From the NCBI GenBank assembly GCA_964623505.1, contig CAZUSP010000011.1, positions 1-18,656 on the forward strand: 18,656 nt of DNA, in the 5' to 3' direction. Origin of the DNA: CAZUSP01 sp964623505. GTDB taxonomy: Bacteria; Patescibacteriota; Minisyncoccia; Minisyncoccales; UBA1441. Every line of letters begins with the position of its first letter. Within the stretch, counting starts at the first letter, position 1. A model generated the notes under the pieces. That model ran no database searches. It saw only the letters and a program-made list of their open reading frames with translations, and was not told the origin of the DNA. Shown here piece after piece: positions 12,509 through 18,656 of the stretch. The translations under genes and the position numbers were made by a program.

Positions 12509-13249
12509 ATGTGGTCTTATCTTCTACTGGGTGCGGTTCAAGGCATTACCGAGTGGCTGCCTATTTCCAGCCAAGGGGTGGTGGCTGTTCTGGGAAGGTT
12601 TGTGCCATTGGGGGTCAGCGAGATTGACGCCGCTCTTTTTTTGCATTTAGGCACAACCTTGGCGGTTTTGTTTTATTTCCGCCAAGAGTGGCGCCAGCTG
12701 ATTCGTTTGGGCAATCCCCGACTATTAAAATTTTTGATCATTGCGACGGTTATTTCTTTAGTTATTGGCTTTCCTCTCTACTATTTAGTCCGGGAAGCAA
12801 CAGTTGGGCCGATGCTTTTAGTGATGACTGGTTTGGGGCTATTAGCCACCTCCTGGCTGCAGCGAAACCGCCAAGGTCGGGGCTGGTCCTTCAACCGACT
12901 GGCCTACGTTGCTGGTTTTTTACAGGGGCTCTCAGTCATTCCGGGTTTTTCTCGTTCGGGTGCGACCATTTTCGGACTTTCTTTGGGCAATCTTCATCCG
13001 GCCCAGATACTCAAGACATCTTATTTGATGTCGGTTCCGGTGGTGCTGGCTTCAAGCTCTTATCTGATTCTGAAAGAGCCGGTCTTAATCTGGCAAAGCT
13101 GGCCGGCTTTATTATCCAGCTTTTTCGTCGGTCTGATCAGCTTGAAGATCTTATTGAAGTTGAGCCAAGAAATCAGTTTTGCCTTTTGGGCTTTGCTGTT
13201 CGCCTTGCTTTGTTTCGGCGGGGCCTTTATTAGTTATCTTGCTTTATGA
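12509..13249 (+). CDS. uppP: Undecaprenyl-diphosphatase UppP/BacA family
   Basis: A 246-aa polytopic membrane enzyme (about eight helices) that removes a phosphate from undecaprenyl diphosphate to recycle the carrier lipid for peptidoglycan and other polymers. It shows motif I QGITEWLPISSQG (11-23, with Glu15) and motif II PGFSRSG (145-151). In E. coli motif I ends SSSGH; here the sequence is SSQGV, so the His is replaced by Val24, and the Phe after Glu is Trp. The start at 12509 is preferred over an in-frame ATG at 12488, because it lies just after the promoter and begins directly at the first helix. The stop overlaps the next gene by 4 nt. Family is clear; full activity without that His is less certain. 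Confidence 0.88.
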   Translation: MWSYLLLGAVQGITEWLPISSQGVVAVLGRFVPLGVSEIDAALFLHLGTTLAVLFYFRQEWRQLIRLGNPRLLKFLIIATVISLVIGFPLYYLVREATVGPMLLVMTGLGLLATSWLQRNRQGRGWSFNRLAYVAGFLQGLSVIPGFSRSGATIFGLSLGNLHPAQILKTSYLMSVPVVLASSSYLILKEPVLIWQSWPALLSSFFVGLISLKILLKLSQEISFAFWALLFALLCFGGAFISYLAL

Positions 13250-14085
13250 AAAAAACAATTGTTGTTAAATCAAGCGGCGAAAAGGAGGTTTTTTCCTGGC
13301 AAAGCATTTATGATTCAGCCCGGCGAGTGGGGGCGGCCCGGGAGGTGGCCGTTGAGATCGCTGACAATATTAAAGCCGAAGCCGGCGGTCAAATCGATAC
13401 CGCCCAGATAAGAAGAAAAGTGGAGCGGTTTCTGAAGAAAACCGATGCCGGTCTAGCCATGAGATTTAGTTTGCCCGAAGCGATGAGGCGGCTCGGTCCG
13501 ACCGGGTTTCCTTTTGAGAATTATGTTGGTCGGATCTTTGAGCAGCAGGGCTTTCAAGTTAAAGTCGGGGGCCGGATCCGGGGGCGTTGCGTGGAGCACG
13601 AAGTTGATGTTCTGGCTTGGAATGCTGATTTTCTTTATCTGGGCGAGTGCAAGTATCACAACAAGAGAGGGGTCAAGGTTGATCTGCCGACGGCTTTGCT
13701 TTATGCTGCCCGGTTTGATGATCTCGAGCAGGGATCTTTTATTCAAAAAAAGGTGAAACAAGGCCGGAAAATAAAGTCCATTCTGGTGACCAATACTGAA
13801 TTCACCCAGGAGGCAATCAAATATTTTAACTGCATTGGCAAGAATCTCTGGGGCTGGAAGCATCCTCATCGCCTGGGCATTGAAAGAATGATCGACGAGG
13901 AGGGGATTTATCCGATCACCATTCTGCCTTCTTTCCGCTCATCCCGCCTAATTGAAATATTTTGCCAGCGGCGACTGATGTTGGCCCGCGATGTTCTGCA
14001 AGCTGATGCCAAAAAACTGGGCTTGAGCCAGGGGCTCGTCGAGCAGATGAGAAAAGAGGCTCGCGAGCTTTTTGGTCTGGCATAA
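13246..14085 (+). CDS. ATP-cone domain fused to Mrr-like nuclease
   Basis: A 279-aa protein of two parts. Residues 2-85 look like an ATP-cone: VVKSSGEKEVFSWQSIYDSARRVG, helices, then a mid-domain RRKVERFL; this nucleotide-sensing domain is best known from ribonucleotide reductase and NrdR. Residues 86-240 fit a PD-(D/E)XK nuclease of the Mrr type: Glu91 in FENYVGRIFEQQGFQV, Asp121 in HEVDVLA, then Glu134 and Lys136 in LGECKYH, and a late VTNTEFTQEAIKYF strand-helix. The end (about 245-279) is helical. A nuclease gated by nucleotide level is the natural reading, but no substrate is known. It is translationally coupled to uppP (ATGA) and precedes the DUF3467 gene by 16 nt. Confidence 0.72.
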   Translation: MKKTIVVKSSGEKEVFSWQSIYDSARRVGAAREVAVEIADNIKAEAGGQIDTAQIRRKVERFLKKTDAGLAMRFSLPEAMRRLGPTGFPFENYVGRIFEQQGFQVKVGGRIRGRCVEHEVDVLAWNADFLYLGECKYHNKRGVKVDLPTALLYAARFDDLEQGSFIQKKVKQGRKIKSILVTNTEFTQEAIKYFNCIGKNLWGWKHPHRLGIERMIDEEGIYPITILPSFRSSRLIEIFCQRRLMLARDVLQADAKKLGLSQGLVEQMRKEARELFGLA

Positions 14086-14101
14086 TTAAATAACCAATAA
14101 A

Positions 14102-14392
14102 ATGAATCAACAACCGCAAGAGATAAAGGTCAAGATAAACGACGAACAGCTGAAAGGGGTTTATGCCAACATGATGAGGGTCTCGCATCAACAAGATTCT
14201 TTTGTTCTTGATTTTGCGCACTGGACCCCGCCCCAGGGCATAATCACCGCCAGAGTGATCACCTCTCCCGGCCATTTTAAGCAGATGATCACTGCCTTGC
14301 AGGAGAATCTGCGTCTTTACGAAGAAAGATTTGGAAAGGTTGAGGCCGGTGGGTCAAGTGGGCCGGAGATCGGATTTGAAACCAGTTGGTAA
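14102..14392 (+). CDS. DUF3467 protein
   Basis: A 96-aa soluble protein matching DUF3467: IKVKINDEQLKGVYANMM, then RVSHQQDSFVLDFAHWTPPQ, ITARVITSPGHFKQMITALQ, and ENLRLYEERFG before a Gly/Ser-rich tail. The pattern of alternating strands followed by one helix is typical of this small family, found in many bacteria and in archaea. Its function is not known. It is last in the uppP operon, 16 nt after the nuclease gene. Its stop codon touches the T-run of the terminator belonging to the opposite-strand micro-gene, so the two units converge. Confidence 0.82.
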   Translation: MNQQPQEIKVKINDEQLKGVYANMMRVSHQQDSFVLDFAHWTPPQGIITARVITSPGHFKQMITALQENLRLYEERFGKVEAGGSSGPEIGFETSW

Positions 14393-14425
14393 AGAAAAAG
14401 AGGGAGCCCGCGCGGGGCCCCCTCT
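14391..14425 (-). terminator. Intrinsic terminator of the basic micro-gene
   Basis: On the - strand an 11-bp GC-rich stem (14399-14425, one G-U pair, CGCGC loop) is followed by a T-rich run (14398-14391). It begins 5 nt past the TAG of the 46-aa gene. No T-run is present on the + strand. Confidence 0.85.
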
Positions 14426-14430
14426 CTGGA

Positions 14431-14571
14431 CTACCCTCTGGTGTGCATCGGGCGCAGTTTACGCGCCGGCGGTTTGTTTTCGGGACTCCGCTTCGGAGTC
14501 CCATTGCTACCGGTTCCCGCTCTCCCGGGTCGCCGTCGCCGTCGGCCCCTTCCTTTACCTCTTACGGCCAT
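14431..14571 (-). CDS. 46-aa Arg-rich basic micro-protein, unknown
   Basis: A short gene with complete signals: a consensus promoter (14692-14720), AGGAG (14581-14577) 5 nt before the ATG, and a terminator 5 nt after the TAG. The peptide starts MAVRGKGRGRRRRRPGRAG, then a Gly/Ser/Thr/Asn/Pro linker, then KRSPENK and a basic, proline-rich end. It holds 12 Arg and 4 Lys among 46 residues and one acidic residue, with no Cys and no hydrophobic core. That composition fits nucleic-acid or ribosome binding and intrinsic disorder (inference). No family was recognised. It runs opposite to all neighbours. A perfect inverted repeat inside the frame (14482-14502) leaves open that the RNA itself is the product. 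Confidence 0.65.
   Translation of the reverse strand: MAVRGKGRGRRRRRPGRAGTGSNGTPKRSPENKPPARKLRPMHTRG
14482..14502 (-). repeat. Perfect 9-bp inverted repeat inside the micro-gene
   Basis: GGGACTCCG and CGGAGTCCC flank a 3-nt loop, encoding part of the linker (GTPKRSP). In RNA from either strand this would be a very stable hairpin in the middle of the frame. No T-run follows on either side, so it is not a terminator. Confidence 0.7.
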
Positions 14572-14685
14572 CTCATCTCCTTTTTGAAACTGGAAGAAAA
14601 GATCGTTTCGGCGCCCGAATTAAAACAGTAGCAGCTGGCGGACTTCTTTCTCTGAACACACCCCCCTCCCTTTTGACAGGATGAT
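14572..14685 (-). promoter_or_regulatory. Long 5' leader of the basic micro-gene
   Basis: The predicted start site near 14685 leaves about 110 nt before the ATG, longer than the coding region needs and unlike the near-leaderless main genes. It holds a small hairpin (TTCGG 14607-14611 with CCGAA 14615-14619 on the + strand numbering). A CTTTT (14601-14597) can pair with AAAAG just before the Shine-Dalgarno. No known riboswitch was recognised. Confidence 0.35.
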
Positions 14686-14749
14686 GATTTTATTATATCT
14701 AAATACTGCCTATCAGTCAATTTTATTTGAGGAAAGATTAAGTTATGAT
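14673..14749 (+). promoter_or_regulatory. Possible promoters of the helicase gene
   Basis: Two options are visible. One is TTGACA (14673-14678), a 15-bp spacer and TATATC (14694-14699). The other is TATGAT (14744-14749) without a clear -35, which would give a nearly leaderless mRNA (ATG 14758). The first overlaps the - strand -10 box. No Shine-Dalgarno precedes the ATG. Confidence 0.35.
14692..14720 (-). promoter_or_regulatory. Promoter of the basic micro-gene
   Basis: On the - strand TTGACT (14720-14715), a 17-bp spacer and TATAAT (14697-14692): 11 of 12 consensus bases with ideal spacing. Confidence 0.8.
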
Positions 14750-14757
14750 ATTTTGTT

Positions 14758-17520
14758 ATGTCTAACCTCATCAAGGGTTTGAATCAAGAGCAAAAGAGGG
14801 TTGTTCGGCATGACCAAGGACCGCTCTTGGTTTTAGCTGGTCCGGGCACGGGAAAAACAACAACCCTGACCCATTATCTGGCCAGGCTGATTAAGGACGG
14901 CCGGGCTCGGCCGGATGAGATTTTGGCCCTGACTTTTACCCGGAAAGCAGCCCAGGAGATGGCCGAAAGAGTGGCGGCGCTTTTCCCGGAAGAATACTTG
15001 GATCTGCCGGTCCACACTTTTCATGGTTTTGCGCAAGAAGTTTTGAGTCTTCATGGTTTGGACATTGGCCTGCCGGTTCCATTCAAAGTGGCTACTGAAC
15101 AAGACTTGAGAATAATTTTGACTCAAAACTGGCGTCGCTTTGATTTTCAATATTATCGGCCAAAAGGCGACAAAAATTATTTGCTCATCAATCTGATCAA
15201 ACACTTTAATCGATGCAAAGATGAGGGGATCGGCCCGGAAGATTATTTGAAAAACTGTGGCCAAAAAGTCGATAACACCGAAGAAAAGATCAGACAGAGA
15301 GAGCTGTTTCAGGCATTTCAAATTTACCAGCAACTTCTTTTGGAAAAAGGGATTTTAGATTTTGGTGATCTTCTTTATTACCTGAAAAAACTTTTTGATA
15401 GTCGTACTCATCTGGGCCGGTCCTATCAGAAAAAGATAAAATATGTTTTGGTTGATGAGTTTCAAGACACCAACAAGATACAGTATCAGATAGTTAAATA
15501 TCTGACGGCCAGGCACAAAAACCTGGTTGTCTGCGCCAGCGCCGATCAAACCATTTATCAATGGCGAGGGGCTTATTATGGAAACGTTGACTGCTTTGAA
15601 AAGGACTATCCTCGGGCGGTCAGGGTTGTTTTAAGGAAAAACTACCGATCTTTTCAGAATCTGCTTGATCTGAGCTATCTTTTCATTCAGGCCAACAACC
15701 AGTTTGGCCGGAAAGAAAAAAAGGACGAACTCGAGGCGGTTGGCCGTCAAAAGGGTCGGATAAAGACCTGGCTGTTTCCCGACATAAAATCCGAGGCCGG
15801 GGGAGTGGCCGGCGAGATCGCCAGATTGGTGGGCCGGGGAGTACGGCCGAATGAGATTGCCATTTTAAGCCGAACCAACGAATCGGTTCGCATTTTCGAA
15901 GAGGCCTTGCGGCGCGCCGATCTGCCGGTTCAGGTCTTTTCTGCCGGGGAGATCTATCGTCAGGGGATAGTCCTGGATGTTTTGGCCTATTTAACTCTTC
16001 GGCGCGATCCGGAAGACCAGGCGGCTTTTTATCGTTATCTTAACTTTCCTCACTGGCCATTAAAGGACAGTGATCGGATAGCCATTATCGGTCTGGCCCG
16101 CCGCCAGGGCCGCTCCATTTTTAACGTTATTCAATTAAAAAAATTGTCTTTAACCCGGAGAAAGATTCTTGATGAGATGATTGGCTGGCTTAAAGGGGGA
16201 AGTGATGACTTAAGCCGGCAGACATTTGATTTTCTAGAACATTCCGGATACTTGAAACACTGGCTGAAAAACGACCCGAATCAGTTTCAGACCGGGGCCT
16301 TAAACTGGTTGCTGGAAAAATTGAATCATTTCCAGCATAATTATCCAAATTTAGGTCTCGACGGCTTTCTGGAGCAGATCGAGTGGGAGCGTTTGTTTGG
16401 CGGGGAGACGTTCTTTTTAAATCCAGGCGAGGCGGTTCAAGTGATGACCGTTCATACGGCTAAGGGGCTTGAGTTTGATCATGTGTTTTTGGTTGATCTG
16501 ACTGATCCGGGTTTCCCCAGCCGGTCCCAGCCAGAGAGCATTCCCGGGCTGGATCAGAATGAGACCGGGGCTCATCATTTAGCCGAAGAAAGAAGACTCT
16601 TTTTTGTGGCGATGACCCGGGCCCGGCGATCTATCTGCTTTACCTGGTCGAAAGATCATGGCGGCCAAAGACCAAGAAAGCCGTCCCGCTTTTTGTCAGA
16701 GCTGGGACTGGTTGATAAAACCGAAGAAAAGGAAGCGGCCAAAGCAGTTGTTCGTCCTGTCCGTGCCAAGGAAAAGGACAAACGACCGGATCATTTTTCT
16801 TACACTCAATTAGTCAGCTTTAGAAATTGTCCTTGGCAGTACAAGTTGAACCACATCTTAAAGGTTCGGGCCAGGGGAGGGGCGCGGCGCAGTCTTGGCC
16901 GGACGATTCATCAAACCTTGGCGGCTTTTCTTGAAAGATGGCACCGGTCTGGCGGGCAGGCCAGCTGGTCAGAGATGAAGAAAATATATCGAGAAAAGTG
17001 GATTGACGACTGGTATCAAGATGATTGGCAGAGAACCGAGTTCCGGGCCGAGGGGATAAATATCTTGAAGCTCTTTTATCGGGAAAACAAAAAGAATAAT
17101 GCCCAAATATATTTCCATCGGGGCAAGCCCTGGCTGGAAAAAGATTTTCAGGGTCTTTTTCTGGGGCGCCCTTTTCGAGGCAAAATTGATCGGGTTGATC
17201 AAACAGAGCTGGGCTTGGAGCTAATTGATTACAAGATCGGCTCCGCGCCCGACCGGCTTGGCTTCAGGGAAAAGGAACAGCTACTGCTCTATCAGCTGGC
17301 GGCCGAAAGAATAATGAAGATCAGGCCGGCGGTTTTGACTCTTTATTATCTGGCCAACGGCCGGAAGATGTCTTTTGTTGGTCAGGAAAAAGATCTTTCT
17401 CGGGCCGAACAAAAGATGAGAGAGACCATGGCCGAGATTCAAAAAAGTGATTTTCCGGCTAAACCCGGCTTTCATTGCCGCTACTGCGACTTTAAAAACA
17501 TCTGTTGTTTTCGGCGATAA
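14758..17520 (+). CDS. UvrD/PcrA-like helicase fused to Fe-S RecB-family nuclease
   Basis: A 920-aa superfamily 1A DNA helicase with a C-terminal nuclease. Helicase: Walker A AGPGTGKTTT (27-36), Ia LALTFTRKAAQEMAERV (56-72), II VLVDEFQDT (230-238), III SADQTIYQWRGA (261-272), IV LRKNYRS (292-298), V MTVHTAKGLEFDHVFLVDL (563-581), VI RLFFVAMTRARRS (613-625). Nuclease from about 679: YTQLVSFRNCPWQY with Cys691, GRTIHQTL with His718, GKIDRVD with Asp811, LIDYK with Asp824 and Lys826, and YQLAAE with Gln846. It ends in Cys907, Cys910 and Cys916; with Cys691 these form the 4Fe-4S pattern of AddB and Cas4 nucleases. A recombination or repair role resembling AddAB in one chain is inferred. Single-gene unit; no second subunit lies beside it. 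Confidence 0.92.
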   Translation: MSNLIKGLNQEQKRVVRHDQGPLLVLAGPGTGKTTTLTHYLARLIKDGRARPDEILALTFTRKAAQEMAERVAALFPEEYLDLPVHTFHGFAQEVLSLHGLDIGLPVPFKVATEQDLRIILTQNWRRFDFQYYRPKGDKNYLLINLIKHFNRCKDEGIGPEDYLKNCGQKVDNTEEKIRQRELFQAFQIYQQLLLEKGILDFGDLLYYLKKLFDSRTHLGRSYQKKIKYVLVDEFQDTNKIQYQIVKYLTARHKNLVVCASADQTIYQWRGAYYGNVDCFEKDYPRAVRVVLRKNYRSFQNLLDLSYLFIQANNQFGRKEKKDELEAVGRQKGRIKTWLFPDIKSEAGGVAGEIARLVGRGVRPNEIAILSRTNESVRIFEEALRRADLPVQVFSAGEIYRQGIVLDVLAYLTLRRDPEDQAAFYRYLNFPHWPLKDSDRIAIIGLARRQGRSIFNVIQLKKLSLTRRKILDEMIGWLKGGSDDLSRQTFDFLEHSGYLKHWLKNDPNQFQTGALNWLLEKLNHFQHNYPNLGLDGFLEQIEWERLFGGETFFLNPGEAVQVMTVHTAKGLEFDHVFLVDLTDPGFPSRSQPESIPGLDQNETGAHHLAEERRLFFVAMTRARRSICFTWSKDHGGQRPRKPSRFLSELGLVDKTEEKEAAKAVVRPVRAKEKDKRPDHFSYTQLVSFRNCPWQYKLNHILKVRARGGARRSLGRTIHQTLAAFLERWHRSGGQASWSEMKKIYREKWIDDWYQDDWQRTEFRAEGINILKLFYRENKKNNAQIYFHRGKPWLEKDFQGLFLGRPFRGKIDRVDQTELGLELIDYKIGSAPDRLGFREKEQLLLYQLAAERIMKIRPAVLTLYYLANGRKMSFVGQEKDLSRAEQKMRETMAEIQKSDFPAKPGFHCRYCDFKNICCFRR

Positions 17521-17521
17521 C

Positions 17522-17550
17522 TTGAAGCGCCGTCAGGGGTGTGCTACACT
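17522..17550 (+). promoter_or_regulatory. Promoter of the last operon
   Basis: TTGAAG (17522-17527), a 17-bp spacer and TACACT (17545-17550) preceded by TGC, giving an extended -10. It begins right after the helicase stop. Confidence 0.65.
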
Positions 17551-17600
17551 CGTGCTGGATCGTAAAATTAATTTCAAAAATAAAAATGTCTGGAGAAAAA

Positions 17601-17819
17601 ATGGACTTTAAGTATACAGGCATAATCGGAGCCAGAAAACAGATGGCTTCGCTGGGTGCTTTTTTCTTGGTTATGTTCGGCGTTCCTCTTGCCATTTTAT
17701 CCCTGGGAGACAGAGGTCTTTATCCCGTTTGGGTTGTCTGGTTCTTTGCCGGGGGAATGGCGCTGGGAATGATTTTATTGATTGGCGGGGCTTTTGCGGC
17801 TGAAGTTCAGCAGGATTAA
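17601..17819 (+). CDS. 72-aa two-helix membrane protein, unknown
   Basis: The short N-terminus MDFKYTGIIGARKQ is followed by two hydrophobic helices (about 17-34 and 43-68) with a tight loop LGDRGLYPVW, and an acidic end (EVQQD). The start at 17601 is chosen because GGAG (17592-17595) lies 5 nt upstream; an in-frame ATG at 17586 would add five residues. A promoter ends at 17550, leaving a leader of about 44 nt. No family was recognised. The next gene starts 10 nt after its stop, so both probably share one mRNA. Confidence 0.65.
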   Translation: MDFKYTGIIGARKQMASLGAFFLVMFGVPLAILSLGDRGLYPVWVVWFFAGGMALGMILLIGGAFAAEVQQD

Positions 17820-17829
17820 TCCGTTTTTA

Positions 17830-18656
17830 ATGTTTCGGGCCAGTTTAGAAAAAACTTATCGGAAGATAAAAAACATCGAAATTCAGGGAGCAACGGCGGT
17901 GGCCGAGGCGACCCTGATAGAGTTGAAAAATTACGGCTTGGCTGTTCCAGCCAAGACCAAAGAAGAGTGGCTGGCCAAGATTGTTCGAGCCGCCGAGAAA
18001 CTGCGTTCAGCCCGGCCGACCGAGGCTTTGGCCGATAACGCTGTTCGAAACGTTCTCTGGTCTGATAACTTCAGGGAAAGCAGTAATGTTGCTCAGGCCA
18101 GGAATGCCCTGGAGAGGGCGGTGGTTGATTTTTTACAGCTGATCAGCCGGGGCCGAAGCGACTTGGTTGCTTTTGGCCAGCCGTTATTGATTGGTTGCCA
18201 AAAGATATTTGTTCACTGCCACTCTTCAACGGTGGTTGACATTCTGATTGAAGGCAAGAGCTCCGGTTTGGATTTTGAGGTTTTTAATACCGAGACGAGG
18301 CCTCTTTTTCAGGGGCGCATCACGGCCAAAAGGCTGGTGAGGGCCGGTATCCCGGTGACCATGGTGGCTGATTCGGCCGGCAGCTTCTTTATTTCTTCGG
18401 CTTCGGGTGATGATTATCAGATGGATTTGTTCTTGATCGGAGCCGATGCTCTCTTATCCGACGGTTCGGTGGTTAATAAGATCGGCAGTTACGGGCTGGC
18501 TCTGTCGGCTCATCAAGCCGGGGTGCCGGTTTATTCAGCCGCCTCTTTGTTGAAGTTTCATCCTTCAAGCGAGATAGAGATCGAACGTCGTCGTTCACAA
18601 GAGATCTGGGCTCGTCCGCCCCGGCCCTGCTGGCCAGCGGCACCATGCTGGCCGAC
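17830..18656 (+). CDS. eIF-2B alpha/beta/delta-like protein, partial
   Basis: The frame is open to the window edge (275 codons seen). It fits the family of eIF-2B regulatory subunits, methylthioribose-1-phosphate isomerase and ribose-1,5-bisphosphate isomerase. Features are a helical N-terminal part (1-110); VHCHSSTVVDIL (128-139), holding the Cys position used in the isomerases; TETRPLFQGRITAKRLVRAG (154-173); VTMVADSA; FLIGADALLSDGSVVNKIGS (201-220), with the active-site type Asp; and YGLALSAHQAGVPVYSAASL. Whether it acts as a sugar-phosphate isomerase or only binds nucleotides cannot be told. The last 15 or so codons, after QEIWA, become Pro/Cys/Trp-rich and lose family similarity. It follows the 72-aa gene by 10 nt. 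Confidence 0.82.
   Translation, partial: MFRASLEKTYRKIKNIEIQGATAVAEATLIELKNYGLAVPAKTKEEWLAKIVRAAEKLRSARPTEALADNAVRNVLWSDNFRESSNVAQARNALERAVVDFLQLISRGRSDLVAFGQPLLIGCQKIFVHCHSSTVVDILIEGKSSGLDFEVFNTETRPLFQGRITAKRLVRAGIPVTMVADSAGSFFISSASGDDYQMDLFLIGADALLSDGSVVNKIGSYGLALSAHQAGVPVYSAASLLKFHPSSEIEIERRRSQEIWARPPRPCWPAAPCWP

Noticed and set aside
12688..13233. 181-codon frame in another phase of uppP
   Set aside because: It lies wholly inside a well supported membrane enzyme gene and resembles no protein family.
13453..13869. Minus-strand 138-codon frame
   Set aside because: Antisense to the ATP-cone/nuclease gene with no own signals; a shadow of the + strand coding sequence.
14833..15333. Minus-strand 166-codon frame
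   Set aside because: Antisense to the helicase motifs; no promoter or Shine-Dalgarno, no recognisable domain.

Overview
The window reads as a compact genome of a Patescibacteria (CPR)-like bacterium. This is an inference from gene content and style: single-domain proteins of unknown function common in that group (DUF5667, DUF3467, DUF4395-like), a PilB ATPase followed by a stand-alone receiver, near-leaderless genes, very short intergenic spaces, and one decayed transposase end. No rRNA, tRNA or CRISPR array was seen. Almost every gene is on the + strand.

Layout. 1-542 has no convincing gene but holds stem-loops just before a frameshifted secreted or anchored protein gene (543-1033). A hicBA toxin-antitoxin pair (1076-1541) and a transposase remnant (to 1835) follow. 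Then come head-to-tail operons: TPR protein / small membrane protein / endonuclease IV (1981-3909); sufS / sufE / DUF4395-like / histidine kinase with an N-terminal Cys cluster (4301-7501); a CDP-alcohol phosphatidyltransferase (7915-8439) with a strong terminator; DUF5667 protein / D-aminoacyl-tRNA deacylase (8528-10281); pilB / response regulator (10395-12473); uppP / ATP-cone-nuclease / DUF3467 (12509-14392); a UvrD-like helicase fused to a Fe-S type RecB-family nuclease (14758-17520); a 72-aa membrane protein and a partial eIF-2B-like protein running off the end.

Two things are not explained by ordinary annotation. First, four copies of an about 80-bp element (1832, 4144, 7775, 10278) sit at the start of four operons. 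Each has a near-consensus sigma-70 promoter with exactly 16 bp between boxes, then at a fixed offset a 44-46 nt hairpin capped by a C(UUCG)G tetraloop, then a T-run. The stem is kept although bases differ between copies, so each looks like an autonomous RNA of about 50 nt or a promoter-terminator module. A second promoter for the following gene starts right after it. Second, two minus-strand micro-genes (45 and 46 codons; 7566-7703 and 14431-14571) each have their own consensus promoter, strong Shine-Dalgarno and own terminator. One has an operator-like palindrome between its promoter boxes. The other encodes a highly basic, Arg-rich peptide and has a leader of about 110 nt.

Many principal genes have a -10 box only 6-14 nt before the ATG and no Shine-Dalgarno, so leaderless or nearly leaderless mRNAs appear common here. 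The two micro-genes, the phosphatidyltransferase and the 72-aa membrane protein instead carry clear ribosome binding sites.
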